Part shown: piece after piece, positions 7,824-15,643 of the stretch | Numbering within the stretch: the first letter of the stretch is position 1 | How the letters are laid out: each line of letters opens with the position of its first letter | From: RGIG4034 sp045628945 | GTDB taxonomy: Bacteria > Bacillota > Clostridia > Lachnospirales > Lachnospiraceae | Direction: 5' to 3' | Assembly: GCA_045628945.1 (NCBI GenBank) | Contig: JAZQQG010000039.1 | Coordinates: forward strand, 1 to 64,000 | DNA length: 64,000 nucleotides | Translations under genes and position numbers: made by a program | Notes under the pieces: model-generated | Told to the model about the DNA's origin: nothing | Database searches by the model: none | The model's input: only the letters and a program-made list of their open reading frames with translations

Positions 7824-9575
7824 TTAGGAGTTGATGCTTTTGTTATAATAGTCTTCCAATTCCGGTCGGCAGGAGATGAATACCTTCGCAAGGTTTTCAT
7901 CAAAATGGGTTCCCGAATCCTTCTCGATGATGGCAAAAGCATCCTCGTAGGAGAAGGCTTCCTTGTAGCAGCGCTTGGATACCAGAGCATCGAAAACATC
8001 TGCAAGGGCCATGATTCTTGCTTCGATCGGAATCTCTTCTCCCTTTAAGCCGTGCGGGTATCCGGTCCCGTTTACCTTTTCGTGATGGTAATGTGCTACA
8101 TTTTCGGCAATGCGAACGAAATCCTCTTCTTCCACGCCGGACAGGATCTCCTTGACCATATGATAGCCGATTTCGGAATGGTTCTTCATAATGGCATATT
8201 CTTCATCCGTGAATCGACCCTGCTTACGCAGCACCGCATCGTCTACGCCGATTTTACCAAGGTCATGCATGGGGGCACTTCGGATTACCAGGCGGAGGAA
8301 ATGTCTGTCGAGCCCAAGGTTTGACTGAAGAAGCTTCTTGGCAAAGATTCCCACTACGTCACTGGTTCTCTTAATATGGCCGCCGGTACTTAAGTCTCTT
8401 GATTCCACCATCTGCGCCATGCCCAGAATGGTCTTTTGCTGAATCTCCCGAATTCGTTTGGTCTTTTCCTCGACTTCCTTGGATAATTCATCGTTATACT
8501 GTTCCTTTAACTCGATGATCATCCGGTTTGCGGTGTTATCGCTTAATTCGATGGTATATCCCTTCAGTACGCCAAAGGCATTTGTTACCGTATGAATCTG
8601 TCCTTCGTAATACTTCCCGTTTAGCCAGAAAGCCGTCAGCGGATTATGGGAATGACTATGCTCATGTGAGTGCTTTTTATGGGAAGCTTCCTCGTCGGAG
8701 TGTTCCTGTTTCGTATGATCGAATTGGTCGATCTGATCAACCAGATTCTGAAGTTCCTTACTGCAGCCTTCTATTTTCTGTCCGATGCGATAGTTTGCAA
8801 GCTCCGGGAACACGTCGGCCATAAAGGTATTGCAGTTCTGATAGATTCTCTTCTGGTCAAAGGTCAGGAATCCCTTCTGGCCAAGCTGTTCGTTGATAAT
8901 ATCCCGCTTCTCATATACCGTATAGAGATTCGATTTATAGACCGGAATCAGTGCACCGATCATGAGGATGTCATTGGCAATGGGTGAAAAATCATACGTA
9001 ATATGCAGTAAGCGTTCCAGAATATAAGTAGAGATTGCAAAAACGCAGAGGATGACCATCGTGACGACACCGCGTCGGTTGATGGTTTTTTTTCTGGCTA
9101 AGGCATAGACGGTAACCAGGATTGCCGCACCCAAGTAGAAGTACATGGTAATCGGATAGAAGACATGCAACGGTCCGTATTCTCTTACCAATATGCCGTT
9201 TCCGTTCTGCACGGACAAGCTTACCGATTTGTAGAAAAGGTCATTTTTGCCGATGTTGCAGACCATTCCGTATACGACGCACTGAATCAGCAAAAGGATG
9301 ACATCCAATACACGGGGAATCGTAATGTGACAGATCTCAAGCACCAGAAGGAAATAGAACACAGGCAAAAAACAACCTGCAAAATAGGTCATCTTTTGGG
9401 CAACGACTGCTTCTTCCACTGTGGTTGATATGCATACGAAGAAAAAACCAAGATTCGATACAACCAGCGTAAGAATGGTGATATACTGCGAAATACTGTT
9501 TTTTACATCGAATATTTTAAGCCAGAACAGCATGCCCAATGCAAGAATTAAGCTTGCCAAATATACATATTCCAT
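7824..9575 (-). CDS. Membrane HD-GYP c-di-GMP phosphodiesterase with His-rich linker
   Basis: Seven or so hydrophobic segments in residues 1-220 form an N-terminal membrane sensor like the 7TM region of some histidine kinases. A cytoplasmic PAS-like stretch follows, then an HD-GYP domain (about 380-570) with HDLGKIG (439-445), HHEKVNGTGYP (499-509) and the ALADVFDAL block, all expected for hydrolysis of c-di-GMP. Residues 289-313 hold an unusual His-rich insert (nine His, as in SHKKHSHEHSHSHN) that could bind a metal. I take the ATG at 9575, ten bases after AGGAGG; a TTG at 9581 is too close. The TetR gene ends 29 bases upstream, so the two are probably cotranscribed. (Residue numbers count from the TTG; subtract 2 for the ATG.). 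Confidence 0.88.
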   Translation of the reverse strand: MEYVYLASLILALGMLFWLKIFDVKNSISQYITILTLVVSNLGFFFVCISTTVEEAVVAQKMTYFAGCFLPVFYFLLVLEICHITIPRVLDVILLLIQCVVYGMVCNIGKNDLFYKSVSLSVQNGNGILVREYGPLHVFYPITMYFYLGAAILVTVYALARKKTINRRGVVTMVILCVFAISTYILERLLHITYDFSPIANDILMIGALIPVYKSNLYTVYEKRDIINEQLGQKGFLTFDQKRIYQNCNTFMADVFPELANYRIGQKIEGCSKELQNLVDQIDQFDHTKQEHSDEEASHKKHSHEHSHSHNPLTAFWLNGKYYEGQIHTVTNAFGVLKGYTIELSDNTANRMIIELKEQYNDELSKEVEEKTKRIREIQQKTILGMAQMVESRDLSTGGHIKRTSDVVGIFAKKLLQSNLGLDRHFLRLVIRSAPMHDLGKIGVDDAVLRKQGRFTDEEYAIMKNHSEIGYHMVKEILSGVEEEDFVRIAENVAHYHHEKVNGTGYPHGLKGEEIPIEARIMALADVFDALVSKRCYKEAFSYEDAFAIIEKDSGTHFDENLAKVFISCRPELEDYYNKSINS

Positions 9576-9604
9576 AACCAAGCGCCCTCCTATTATTGGT
9601 TATA

Positions 9605-10210
9605 TCAGTTGACATCTTTCAAAAGATTGGTAATTCCGTTTAGTGCAATATCTAAGATGACCGCCTCAATCAGCTCGGGGGTCAAGCCCGCAGGCATGGA
9701 CGGATAATCACGGTAAAGACGAATCAGCCCGGCCACGAAAAAATCACAGTAGGTTTTCATTTCGTCCCTGGATACCTTCACGCGACCCGCGTAGCTGGCT
9801 AACAGACTCTGTACCATGATATTGTGTGTATGCTCCCAGAAAGGATGATCGTTGCTATAGGAGAGAAGACGGAAATATTCTCTGTTCTCCTCCAGAACGT
9901 CATTCAGGGTACGGAACATTTCCTTGATATGCAGCGGGTTTTCGACGAAGCCAACCTGACGCAGACGGTCCAAAAGATCCTGAACCTTCTCGTTGCAGAA
10001 ATCATCTACGATATCCTCGATGCAGTTGTAGTGAAGATAAAAGGTCTTGCGATCGATGTTCGCAAGGCGTGTCAGTTCGGCAATCGAGATGCGATTGTCT
10101 TTTTTCTGCTGCAAGAGCTGAAAATATGTGGTTCGAATTGCATCTCTGGTTTTCTGCTTACGACGGTCCATAGATAATCCCCATTCCTCTTCATATTGTT
10201 GAATAATCAT
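9605..10210 (-). CDS. TetR-family transcriptional regulator
   Basis: The N-terminal third has the TetR helix-turn-helix: a helix with TRDAIRTTYFQLLQQKK, then ISIAELTRLANIDRKTFYLH, ending in the usual YLHY. The remaining helices form the ligand/dimer domain and lack recognisable ligand residues. Two starts are possible: ATG at 10210 behind AAGGGAAACG, or ATG at 10171 (MDRRKQKTRD), which matches family length better. It is divergent from degV across an 86-base gap with an imperfect palindrome, and sits just upstream of the HD-GYP gene, so it probably controls itself and one or both neighbours. Confidence 0.85.
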   Translation of the reverse strand: MIIQQYEEEWGLSMDRRKQKTRDAIRTTYFQLLQQKKDNRISIAELTRLANIDRKTFYLHYNCIEDIVDDFCNEKVQDLLDRLRQVGFVENPLHIKEMFRTLNDVLEENREYFRLLSYSNDHPFWEHTHNIMVQSLLASYAGRVKVSRDEMKTYCDFFVAGLIRLYRDYPSMPAGLTPELIEAVILDIALNGITNLLKDVN

Positions 10211-10219
10211 CGTTTCCCT

Positions 10220-10285
10220 TATTCTGGGAATTGAAGTATTGCGATGGGATTATTATAATACCCACGTGGTAATAATTCAACATAT
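10220..10285. promoter_or_regulatory. Divergent tetR/degV promoter region with palindrome
   Basis: An imperfect inverted repeat centred on CACGTG (10263-10268) runs from TATTATAATACC to GTAATAATTCA. TetR repressors usually bind such palindromes overlapping both divergent promoters. The adjacent TATTATAAT can serve as a -10. Assignment to the neighbouring TetR protein is inference. Confidence 0.4.
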
Positions 10286-10296
10286 GTGGAGGAATT

Positions 10297-11160
10297 ATGG
10301 ATTACGAAATAGTAATGGATGTAGCCGGAGATATTGATCGTAAAATCGCGGAGGAGAACGGTATTCGTTTCATCCCTATGGAGTATACGTTAGGAAATGC
10401 GATGCGTACCTGTAACGGTCCCGAGCCGGATGACATTCTGACAGAGTTCTATAACGGACAGAGACAGGGGGACTTAACGAAAACCAGCCAGATCTCGCCG
10501 TATCAGTACGAGACGTATTTAAAAGAGTATTTTGAAGCAGGCAAGTCGGTTCTGTACCTGTGTCTTTCCAGTGGTTTGTCGTCGACCTTCCAGTCATCCT
10601 GCATGGCGAAGCAGACGTTAACCGAGGATTATCCGAACTGTGGCTTCTATCCTGTGGATTCCCTGGCAGCTACCGGCGGTATGGGCGTACTCGCAGAGCG
10701 TGCGGTTCGCAACCGTAAGAACGGAATGAGTGTTCAGGAGAACTATGAGGATTTGCTGAAGGCCACGACGAAGATTCGTCACTGGTTTGTAGTGGAGGAC
10801 CTGATGTACTTAAAGCGTGGCGGAAGAATCAGCGCATCCACCGCAATCATCGGTACTGCATTGAATATTAAGCCGATTCTTATCATCAACAAGGAAGGCA
10901 AGTTGGACACCGTTGCCAAAAAGCGTGGTGACAAGGCATCCTTAAAAGAACTGATTACCCAGTTTGAAGCAGAATATGATACGGAATCCGGAGATGTAAT
11001 CTACGTAGCCAATGCGGATTGCCCCGGTAAGGCAGAGCAGTTGGTGGAGCAGATTAAGGAGTTGTATCCGAATTGTGAGGTTCGTTCCACGGGACTTACC
11101 CCCATTATCGGTGCCCACACCGGCCCCGGCATGGCAGCGGTATGCTTTATGGGGAAGTAA
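10297..11160 (+). CDS. DegV-family fatty-acid-binding protein
   Basis: A 287-residue two-domain DegV protein. Family features are the first strand with MDVAGDI, TSQISPYQY (the Ser/Thr loop that holds the fatty-acid head group), CLSSGLSSTFQS, and the second-domain block FVVEDLMYLKRGGRISAS. DegV proteins present exogenous or recycled fatty acids to FakA-type kinases in Firmicutes; no kinase gene is in this window. Ribosome site TGGAGGAATT precedes the ATG. Its stop abuts the convergent CorA stop with no gap. Confidence 0.93.
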   Translation: MDYEIVMDVAGDIDRKIAEENGIRFIPMEYTLGNAMRTCNGPEPDDILTEFYNGQRQGDLTKTSQISPYQYETYLKEYFEAGKSVLYLCLSSGLSSTFQSSCMAKQTLTEDYPNCGFYPVDSLAATGGMGVLAERAVRNRKNGMSVQENYEDLLKATTKIRHWFVVEDLMYLKRGGRISASTAIIGTALNIKPILIINKEGKLDTVAKKRGDKASLKELITQFEAEYDTESGDVIYVANADCPGKAEQLVEQIKELYPNCEVRSTGLTPIIGAHTGPGMAAVCFMGK

Positions 11161-12087
11161 TCAGAACCATTTCTTCTTTTTACCAATCAGAATTAAGAGA
11201 ATTACTACAAAAAGAGAAAGCGCGGAGACATAGAGGTAACCGTATTTCCAGGTAAGCTCCGGCATATGGGTGAAGTTCATTCCGTACCAGCCGACGATAA
11301 TCGTGAGAGGGAAGAAGATGGTGGTGATGATGGTGAAAACCTTCATCGTGCTGTTCATGCGCTGATCCAAAAGGGTTGCATAGGCGTCCTGAATATGATC
11401 GGCGGTGTTACTTAACACGTTCATGTCGTCCGTAAGCTTCGTAATCTTATTGGACAGGTTGGAGATGTAGATCAGATTGTCTTCGGACAAGATCTCGTTG
11501 TCATTCTCTTCCAGGGTATCGATGATATCCGCAATCTGCCCGTAGTAGTTCGTATATTTCAGAATCATTTTCTTAAGTTCCAGCAATTCAATGTTGAATT
11601 TCGAGCTCGCATTCCCCTGAACAATGGATTCCTCCATTTCGGTCAGGCGATTGCGAAGCTCCTCCGAGACCATATTGGAATCGGAGAGGAGGGATTCAAT
11701 AAAACAATAGAGGATGCGCTCCTCATTGATGCGGTTGATGGGATATTTCTTAATGGCCTTCATAAAGGACTGTACTGTGGAGGCATCTTCATCAATAATA
11801 TCCACGATTAATACGAAATTCTTCTTAATATAGAGGGACACGAAATCCTCGTGGCCGTCGCGATTTACGATTCGAAGCTCCGCGAAGGTGTAATTCTCGT
11901 GCACATCTACGCCCGTGCGGAAAAGAGGATTCGCCTTTTGGCTTGCCTGAATCGTCTCCTCATCAAAAGAAAAGCTTTTCCCTAAGCGAAGCAGATCCTC
12001 ACTGGAAATGCAGCCAACGGTCAAACGATTGGCATCTACTTCTGTTTCGTCTATCTCATATAATTGATCCCGAACTTCGTAAAACAT
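11161..12087 (-). CDS. corA: CorA-family magnesium/divalent cation transporter
   Basis: A 308-residue CorA-type channel. A soluble N-terminal domain with a long helix (about 120-240) leads to two C-terminal membrane helices; the first ends with YGMNF, the GMN selectivity signature, and the second is followed by a basic tail KKKKWF. CorA pentamers admit Mg2+ (or Co2+/Ni2+) across the cytoplasmic membrane. The gene stands alone on the minus strand, upstream region shared with the peroxidase promoter. Confidence 0.93.
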   Translation of the reverse strand: MFYEVRDQLYEIDETEVDANRLTVGCISSEDLLRLGKSFSFDEETIQASQKANPLFRTGVDVHENYTFAELRIVNRDGHEDFVSLYIKKNFVLIVDIIDEDASTVQSFMKAIKKYPINRINEERILYCFIESLLSDSNMVSEELRNRLTEMEESIVQGNASSKFNIELLELKKMILKYTNYYGQIADIIDTLEENDNEILSEDNLIYISNLSNKITKLTDDMNVLSNTADHIQDAYATLLDQRMNSTMKVFTIITTIFFPLTIIVGWYGMNFTHMPELTWKYGYLYVSALSLFVVILLILIGKKKKWF

Positions 12088-12183
12088 GCTCTTTTTCTCC
12101 TATCTTCGCGGATGCGAATCTCTTTTATTATCTTATCACTTTCCTCCCCTTTTCGCATAGTAAAAAAGTTTTCAAAAATGCTG

Positions 12184-12246
12184 TTGACAAAATCGAATTG
12201 GTTGTGTACAATTCAATTGTATCAGATAGGACGCAATTAAATTGTT
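12184..12246 (+). promoter_or_regulatory. Peroxide-operon promoter with two OhrR-type operators
   Basis: A near-perfect sigma-A promoter: TTGACA (12184-12189), 17-base spacer, TACAAT (12207-12212). The -10 box is the left half of a perfect 15-bp palindrome TACAATTCAATTGTA (12207-12221). A second, weaker copy CAATTAAATTG lies at 12234-12244, centres 25 bases apart. OhrR of Bacillus subtilis is known to bind TACAATT-AATTGTA sites. The third gene of this operon encodes an OhrR-like protein, so autoregulation is very likely. Confidence 0.85.
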
Positions 12247-12269
12247 TTCAATTAAACGGAGGTTAAAAA

Positions 12270-12809
12270 ATGAATATTTATGATTTTAAGGTAATGGCAC
12301 AGGACGGAACGGAAGTAGATTTATCGACATTCAAAGGCAAGACCTTACTGGTTGTGAATACGGCGACCGGTTGTGGTTTTACTCCCCAGTACGAGGAACT
12401 GCAGGCAATGTATGAGGAGTTAAAGGAGTCCGGCTTCGAGATTCTGGATTTCCCTTGCAATCAGTTCGCAAATCAGGCACCCGGTGAGGATGCAGAGATT
12501 CATGATTTCTGTACCGGACGTTACGGAATCACCTTCCCGCAGTACAGCAAGATCGATGTATTGGGTGAGAACGCGCATCCTCTTTTCAAGTGGTTATCCG
12601 AGAATACGACCTTCGAAGGCTTTGACGGTGCGATGAAGGTGCTGCTTGCTCCCATTGTGAAGAAGATGGATCCGGATTATAAGAAAAACGGGAATGTGAA
12701 GTGGAACTTCACGAAGTTCGTAATCGATAAGAACGGTGAGATTGCGGGAAGATTTGAGCCTACTGCTAAGATTGACCGTGTAAGAAGCAGAGTTCTGGAG
12801 GTGTTATAA
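12270..12809 (+). CDS. Cys-type glutathione/thioredoxin peroxidase (GPx family)
   Basis: A 179-residue GPx-fold peroxidase. The catalytic Cys35 is in NTATGCGFTPQ, with Gln65 (FPCNQF) and Trp145/Asn146 (KWNF) completing the tetrad. Cys81 (DFCTGRYGITFP) is in the position of the resolving cysteine in thioredoxin-dependent GPx enzymes, so reduction by thioredoxin is more likely than by glutathione. It removes organic or hydrogen peroxides in the cytoplasm. First gene of an operon with a TSCPD protein and OhrR; GGAGG precedes the ATG. Control by OhrR is supported by the operator over the -10 box. Confidence 0.93.
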   Translation: MNIYDFKVMAQDGTEVDLSTFKGKTLLVVNTATGCGFTPQYEELQAMYEELKESGFEILDFPCNQFANQAPGEDAEIHDFCTGRYGITFPQYSKIDVLGENAHPLFKWLSENTTFEGFDGAMKVLLAPIVKKMDPDYKKNGNVKWNFTKFVIDKNGEIAGRFEPTAKIDRVRSRVLEVL

Positions 12810-13099
12810 TGTTTCATTTTGACTATATTACGGAGAATACCTGCTCCCAGTTAATCAGCTTAGATCTGGACGGAGATGTGGTTCACAATATTACCTTTAC
12901 CGGTGGCTGCAACGGGAATCTGAAGACAACCTCTCTTCTTTTGGAGGGATGGACGGTTAATCAGATTCATGAGAAATTGTCCGGAATTCTCTGCGGAAGA
13001 AGACCGACCTCCTGCTCCGACCAGTTGGCCAAAGCCGTGGTTGCGGCATATGCGGCTTCCCAGGACCCGAATTATGTTTCTCCTCTGGAGGAAGATTAG
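12809..13099 (+). CDS. Small TSCPD-domain protein (TIGR03905-like)
   Basis: A 96-residue protein with cysteines at TENTCSQL, TGGCNGN, GILCGRR and TSCSDQLA, matching the TSCPD module found at the C-terminus of B12-dependent ribonucleotide reductases and as a free-standing small protein in clostridia. The four cysteines suggest metal binding or a redox role; the stand-alone form has no settled function. The ATG overlaps the stop of the peroxidase gene (TAATG), so translation is coupled. Confidence 0.85.
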   Translation: MFHFDYITENTCSQLISLDLDGDVVHNITFTGGCNGNLKTTSLLLEGWTVNQIHEKLSGILCGRRPTSCSDQLAKAVVAAYAASQDPNYVSPLEED

Positions 13100-13161
13100 G
13101 CTTTGCCATATTCAATAGATTGTGATAAATTAAATGGTGAAGAATAGAATCGGAGGAAATT

Positions 13162-13599
13162 ATGGCACAGGATCAGTATGATTGTTTAAGATTGGAGAAT
13201 CAATTGTGCTTCCCGCTCTATGCGTGTGCGAAGGAAATTGTCAGACAGTACAAGCCTTTCCTGGACGAGCTTGACTTAACTTATACGCAGTACATCGCGA
13301 TGATGGTTATGTGGGAGCATACGCAGGTGACGGTTAAGGAATTGGGAGAATTGCTGTATCTGGATTCCGGTACCCTGACTCCGGTTCTCAAGACTCTGGA
13401 AAAAAAGAAATACGTTAGCCGAGCACGTTCGACTGAGGATGAGAGAAGTCTGATCGTAACCTTAACCGAAGAGGGACGTCTCTTACGGGATCGGGCACTC
13501 TCCGTTCCGACGAGTGTTGCAAGATGTGTAAAGCTGGATCCACAGGATGCGTCAGAATTGTATCGAATTCTGCACACCCTGATGGACTCCTGGAAATAA
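13162..13599 (+). CDS. ohrR: OhrR-like MarR-family peroxide sensor
   Basis: A 145-residue MarR-fold repressor. LENQLCFPLYA carries Cys16, aligning with the peroxide-sensing Cys15 of OhrR; its oxidation releases the DNA. The wing region has the expected TLTPVLKTLEKKKYV and DERSLIVTLT. Extra cysteines at 8, 22 and 106 could make it a two-cysteine sensor. It is the last gene of the gpx operon and very probably binds the palindrome over the operon promoter. GGAGGAAATT precedes the ATG. Confidence 0.92.
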   Translation: MAQDQYDCLRLENQLCFPLYACAKEIVRQYKPFLDELDLTYTQYIAMMVMWEHTQVTVKELGELLYLDSGTLTPVLKTLEKKKYVSRARSTEDERSLIVTLTEEGRLLRDRALSVPTSVARCVKLDPQDASELYRILHTLMDSWK

Positions 13600-13612
13600 A
13601 TAGAATGCTTTT

Positions 13613-14335
13613 TTAGAAGGACCCCCGGATTCCGGTGAGGTCCTTCACGATTTCTCCGGCGATAATCAGGCCTGCCACCGACGGAACGAAGGCCAGGCTT
13701 CCGGGAATCTCCCGTTTCATAGAGGTTTCTTCGCTTTTCTTAAGCGGGCGAAGGGGCTTTTCTTCGGAATAGACTACTTTAAGCTTCTTAACGCCGTGCT
13801 TCTTCAGCTCATATCGCATCACCTTCGCCAAAGGACACATGGAGGTTTTATAGATATCTGCCACGCGAAATGCAGAGGCTTCAATCTTATTGCCGGCTCC
13901 CATGGAACTGATGATGGGGGTACCGGTTTCCTGACACTTCATAACGAGTGCAATCTTGGCCGCTACCGTATCCACCGCATCCACTACGTAATCATATTGG
14001 TCAAAAGAAAAGGTGTCCGCATTCTCCGGCAGAAAGAAGCAGGAATGAATCTGAATCTTGGCTTCCGGATTAATCTCCAACATACGATCGCGCATGACTT
14101 CGACTTTACTGAGACCGATGGTTTTGGTGGTAGCGAGAATCTGTCGGTTGATATTCGTAACGCTGACGGTATCGTTATCAATGAGATCGAAGGAGCCTAT
14201 GCCGCTTCGAACCAGCGCTTCACAGACATATCCTCCGACTCCACCGACACCAAAGACGGCCACATGGGCCGCCTTCATTTTTTGCATTGCTTCTTCTCCT
14301 AAGAGAAGTTCTGTTCTGGAAAATTGATCTATCAT
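13613..14335 (-). CDS. tcdA: tRNA threonylcarbamoyladenosine dehydratase (TcdA/CsdL)
   Basis: An E1-like ATP-dependent enzyme of 240 residues that cyclises t6A37 of ANN-decoding tRNAs to ct6A. Visible are the nucleotide-binding GVGGVGG loop, NINRQI, the VVDAVDTVAAK block and the SSMGAGNK segment characteristic of the TcdA branch of ThiF/MoeB proteins. It follows rubrerythrin by 11 bases on the same strand, so it may be read from the rubrerythrin promoter. Confidence 0.92.
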   Translation of the reverse strand: MIDQFSRTELLLGEEAMQKMKAAHVAVFGVGGVGGYVCEALVRSGIGSFDLIDNDTVSVTNINRQILATTKTIGLSKVEVMRDRMLEINPEAKIQIHSCFFLPENADTFSFDQYDYVVDAVDTVAAKIALVMKCQETGTPIISSMGAGNKIEASAFRVADIYKTSMCPLAKVMRYELKKHGVKKLKVVYSEEKPLRPLKKSEETSMKREIPGSLAFVPSVAGLIIAGEIVKDLTGIRGSF

Positions 14336-14346
14336 ATTCGTCCTAC

Positions 14347-14886
14347 TTAGTAGTTGGCTTCACTGATCTCAAAATAAGCCTGGGGATGGAAGCATACGGG
14401 ACATACCTCCGGTGCCTTGGTTCCTACCACGATATGACCGCAGTTGCGACACTCCCATACCTTTACTTCACTCTTCTCGAATACGGAAGCAGTCTCGATA
14501 TTATTCAACAGTGCACGATAACGCTCCTCATGATGCTTCTCGATTGCAGCTACCGCACGGAACTTGGCAGCTAACTGAGGGAAACCCTCCTCTTCTGCTG
14601 TCTTAGCGAAGCCCTCGTACATATCGGTCCACTCATGGTTCTCGCCTGCAGCAGCTGCCGCAAGATTCTCCTTGGTATCGCCGATGCCCTGTAATTCCTT
14701 GAGCCACAGCTTCGCATGTTCTTTCTCATTCTCAGCGGTTTTTAAGAAAAGAGCAGATATCTGCTCATAGCCTTCCTTTTTTGCAACGGAAGCGAAATAG
14801 GTGTATTTGTTGCGTGCCTGAGATTCTCCTGCAAAAGCCTCCTGCAGATTCTTCTCGGTCTGAGTTCCGGTGTACTTGTTTGCCAT
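14347..14886 (-). CDS. rbr: Rubrerythrin
   Basis: A 179-residue peroxide-reducing diiron protein. The four-helix domain supplies ligands in FAGESQARNKY, ENEKEHAKLW and EKHHEERY, and the C-terminal rubredoxin domain holds Fe with CRNCG and CPVC. It reduces H2O2 to water in anaerobes. ATG at 14886 chosen: AAAGGAG lies ten bases upstream and all rubrerythrins begin near this point; an upstream in-frame start adds 16 unrelated residues. Confidence 0.96.
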   Translation of the reverse strand: MANKYTGTQTEKNLQEAFAGESQARNKYTYFASVAKKEGYEQISALFLKTAENEKEHAKLWLKELQGIGDTKENLAAAAAGENHEWTDMYEGFAKTAEEEGFPQLAAKFRAVAAIEKHHEERYRALLNNIETASVFEKSEVKVWECRNCGHIVVGTKAPEVCPVCFHPQAYFEISEANY

Positions 14887-14945
14887 AATTGAATTACTCC
14901 TTTCGTTTGACCTGTTCCGGCAGTTCGGGGTCATTCTTACTAAAA

Positions 14946-14987
14946 ATTATAATCTTCTATTTCGTATCCGACAAGGGAAACTGTCGG
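14946..14987 (-). promoter_or_regulatory. rbr promoter, overlapping an inverted repeat
   Basis: On the minus strand TTGTCG (14974-14969), 17 bases, TATAAT (14951-14946) form a sigma-A promoter for rubrerythrin. The -35 box lies in the inverted repeat CCGACA-N8-TGTCGG (14968-14987), which begins six bases past the stop of the upstream cyclase gene. The repeat could be an operator or a weak terminator; no PerR-type box was recognised. Confidence 0.6.
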
Positions 14988-14992
14988 TTATT

Positions 14993-15589
14993 TTATATCT
15001 CGTCGATCAGAATTGCACGACAGGGGGCGCCGTCGGAACCGCCTAAGTTTAGCGGCATGGCATTCAGAAGGTAGACGCCCTCGGGTACGGCAGCCAGTCG
15101 GATGCCTTCCAAGAGAACCACCTCGGTCTGCAGCAATTCGTAGTGAACCTTTGCCGGAGCGCTTAAAGGACCGACGGTCTGGGACTCATTGCCGATTAAG
15201 AGAATCCCGTAGCGGTTAAAGACCTTGGCAGCTTCTAAGGTTACGTAGGTGTCTCCGCCAATCAGAATTCGCTTAGCGGCTTCCGGATCGGTGGCGGTGG
15301 CTTTCTGCATGATTTTTTCCGCAAGGTCTTCCGTAAGGGGGCCTTCGGCAAAGGTTACGTAGCAGCGGCCGACCAGGCGGTAGGGATCCAGCTCGTCAAT
15401 GTGTTTGCCGTCCTTGTAGAAATGGTAGGGCGCATCTACATGGGTACCGTTATGGGCACACATGGTAAGACCGGTCAGGTTACAGATGCTGCCGCCCTCA
15501 ATGGTTTCCAATACGTTTCGCGTCGGAGGAACGTCTCCGGGGAAAACGGTACAATGGAATACTTCCTGTGAGATATCATAGATTTTCAT
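14993..15589 (-). CDS. Cyclase-family metal hydrolase (kynurenine-formamidase-like)
   Basis: A 198-residue member of the cyclase family (PF04199 type), with the metal-binding signature HNGTHVDAPYHF and a second conserved segment LLIGNES. Relatives hydrolyse N-formylkynurenine or related amides and lactams. The true substrate is unknown; no other tryptophan-degradation gene is nearby. It follows GH32 on the same strand by about 55 bases. Confidence 0.85.
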   Translation of the reverse strand: MKIYDISQEVFHCTVFPGDVPPTRNVLETIEGGSICNLTGLTMCAHNGTHVDAPYHFYKDGKHIDELDPYRLVGRCYVTFAEGPLTEDLAEKIMQKATATDPEAAKRILIGGDTYVTLEAAKVFNRYGILLIGNESQTVGPLSAPAKVHYELLQTEVVLLEGIRLAAVPEGVYLLNAMPLNLGGSDGAPCRAILIDEI

Positions 15590-15643
15590 AAGGATGTCCT
15601 CCTTGTTTTGAAAAAAGAATGGTTGTCCGGAATCCGGACCTTT

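Noticed and set aside
13616..13646. GAAGGACC/GGTCCTTC hairpin as terminator
   Set aside because: It overlaps the last codons of tcdA and has no T-run on the correct side for either gene.
13796..14302. 168-residue frame opposite tcdA
   Set aside because: Antisense shadow; tcdA is clearly the real gene.
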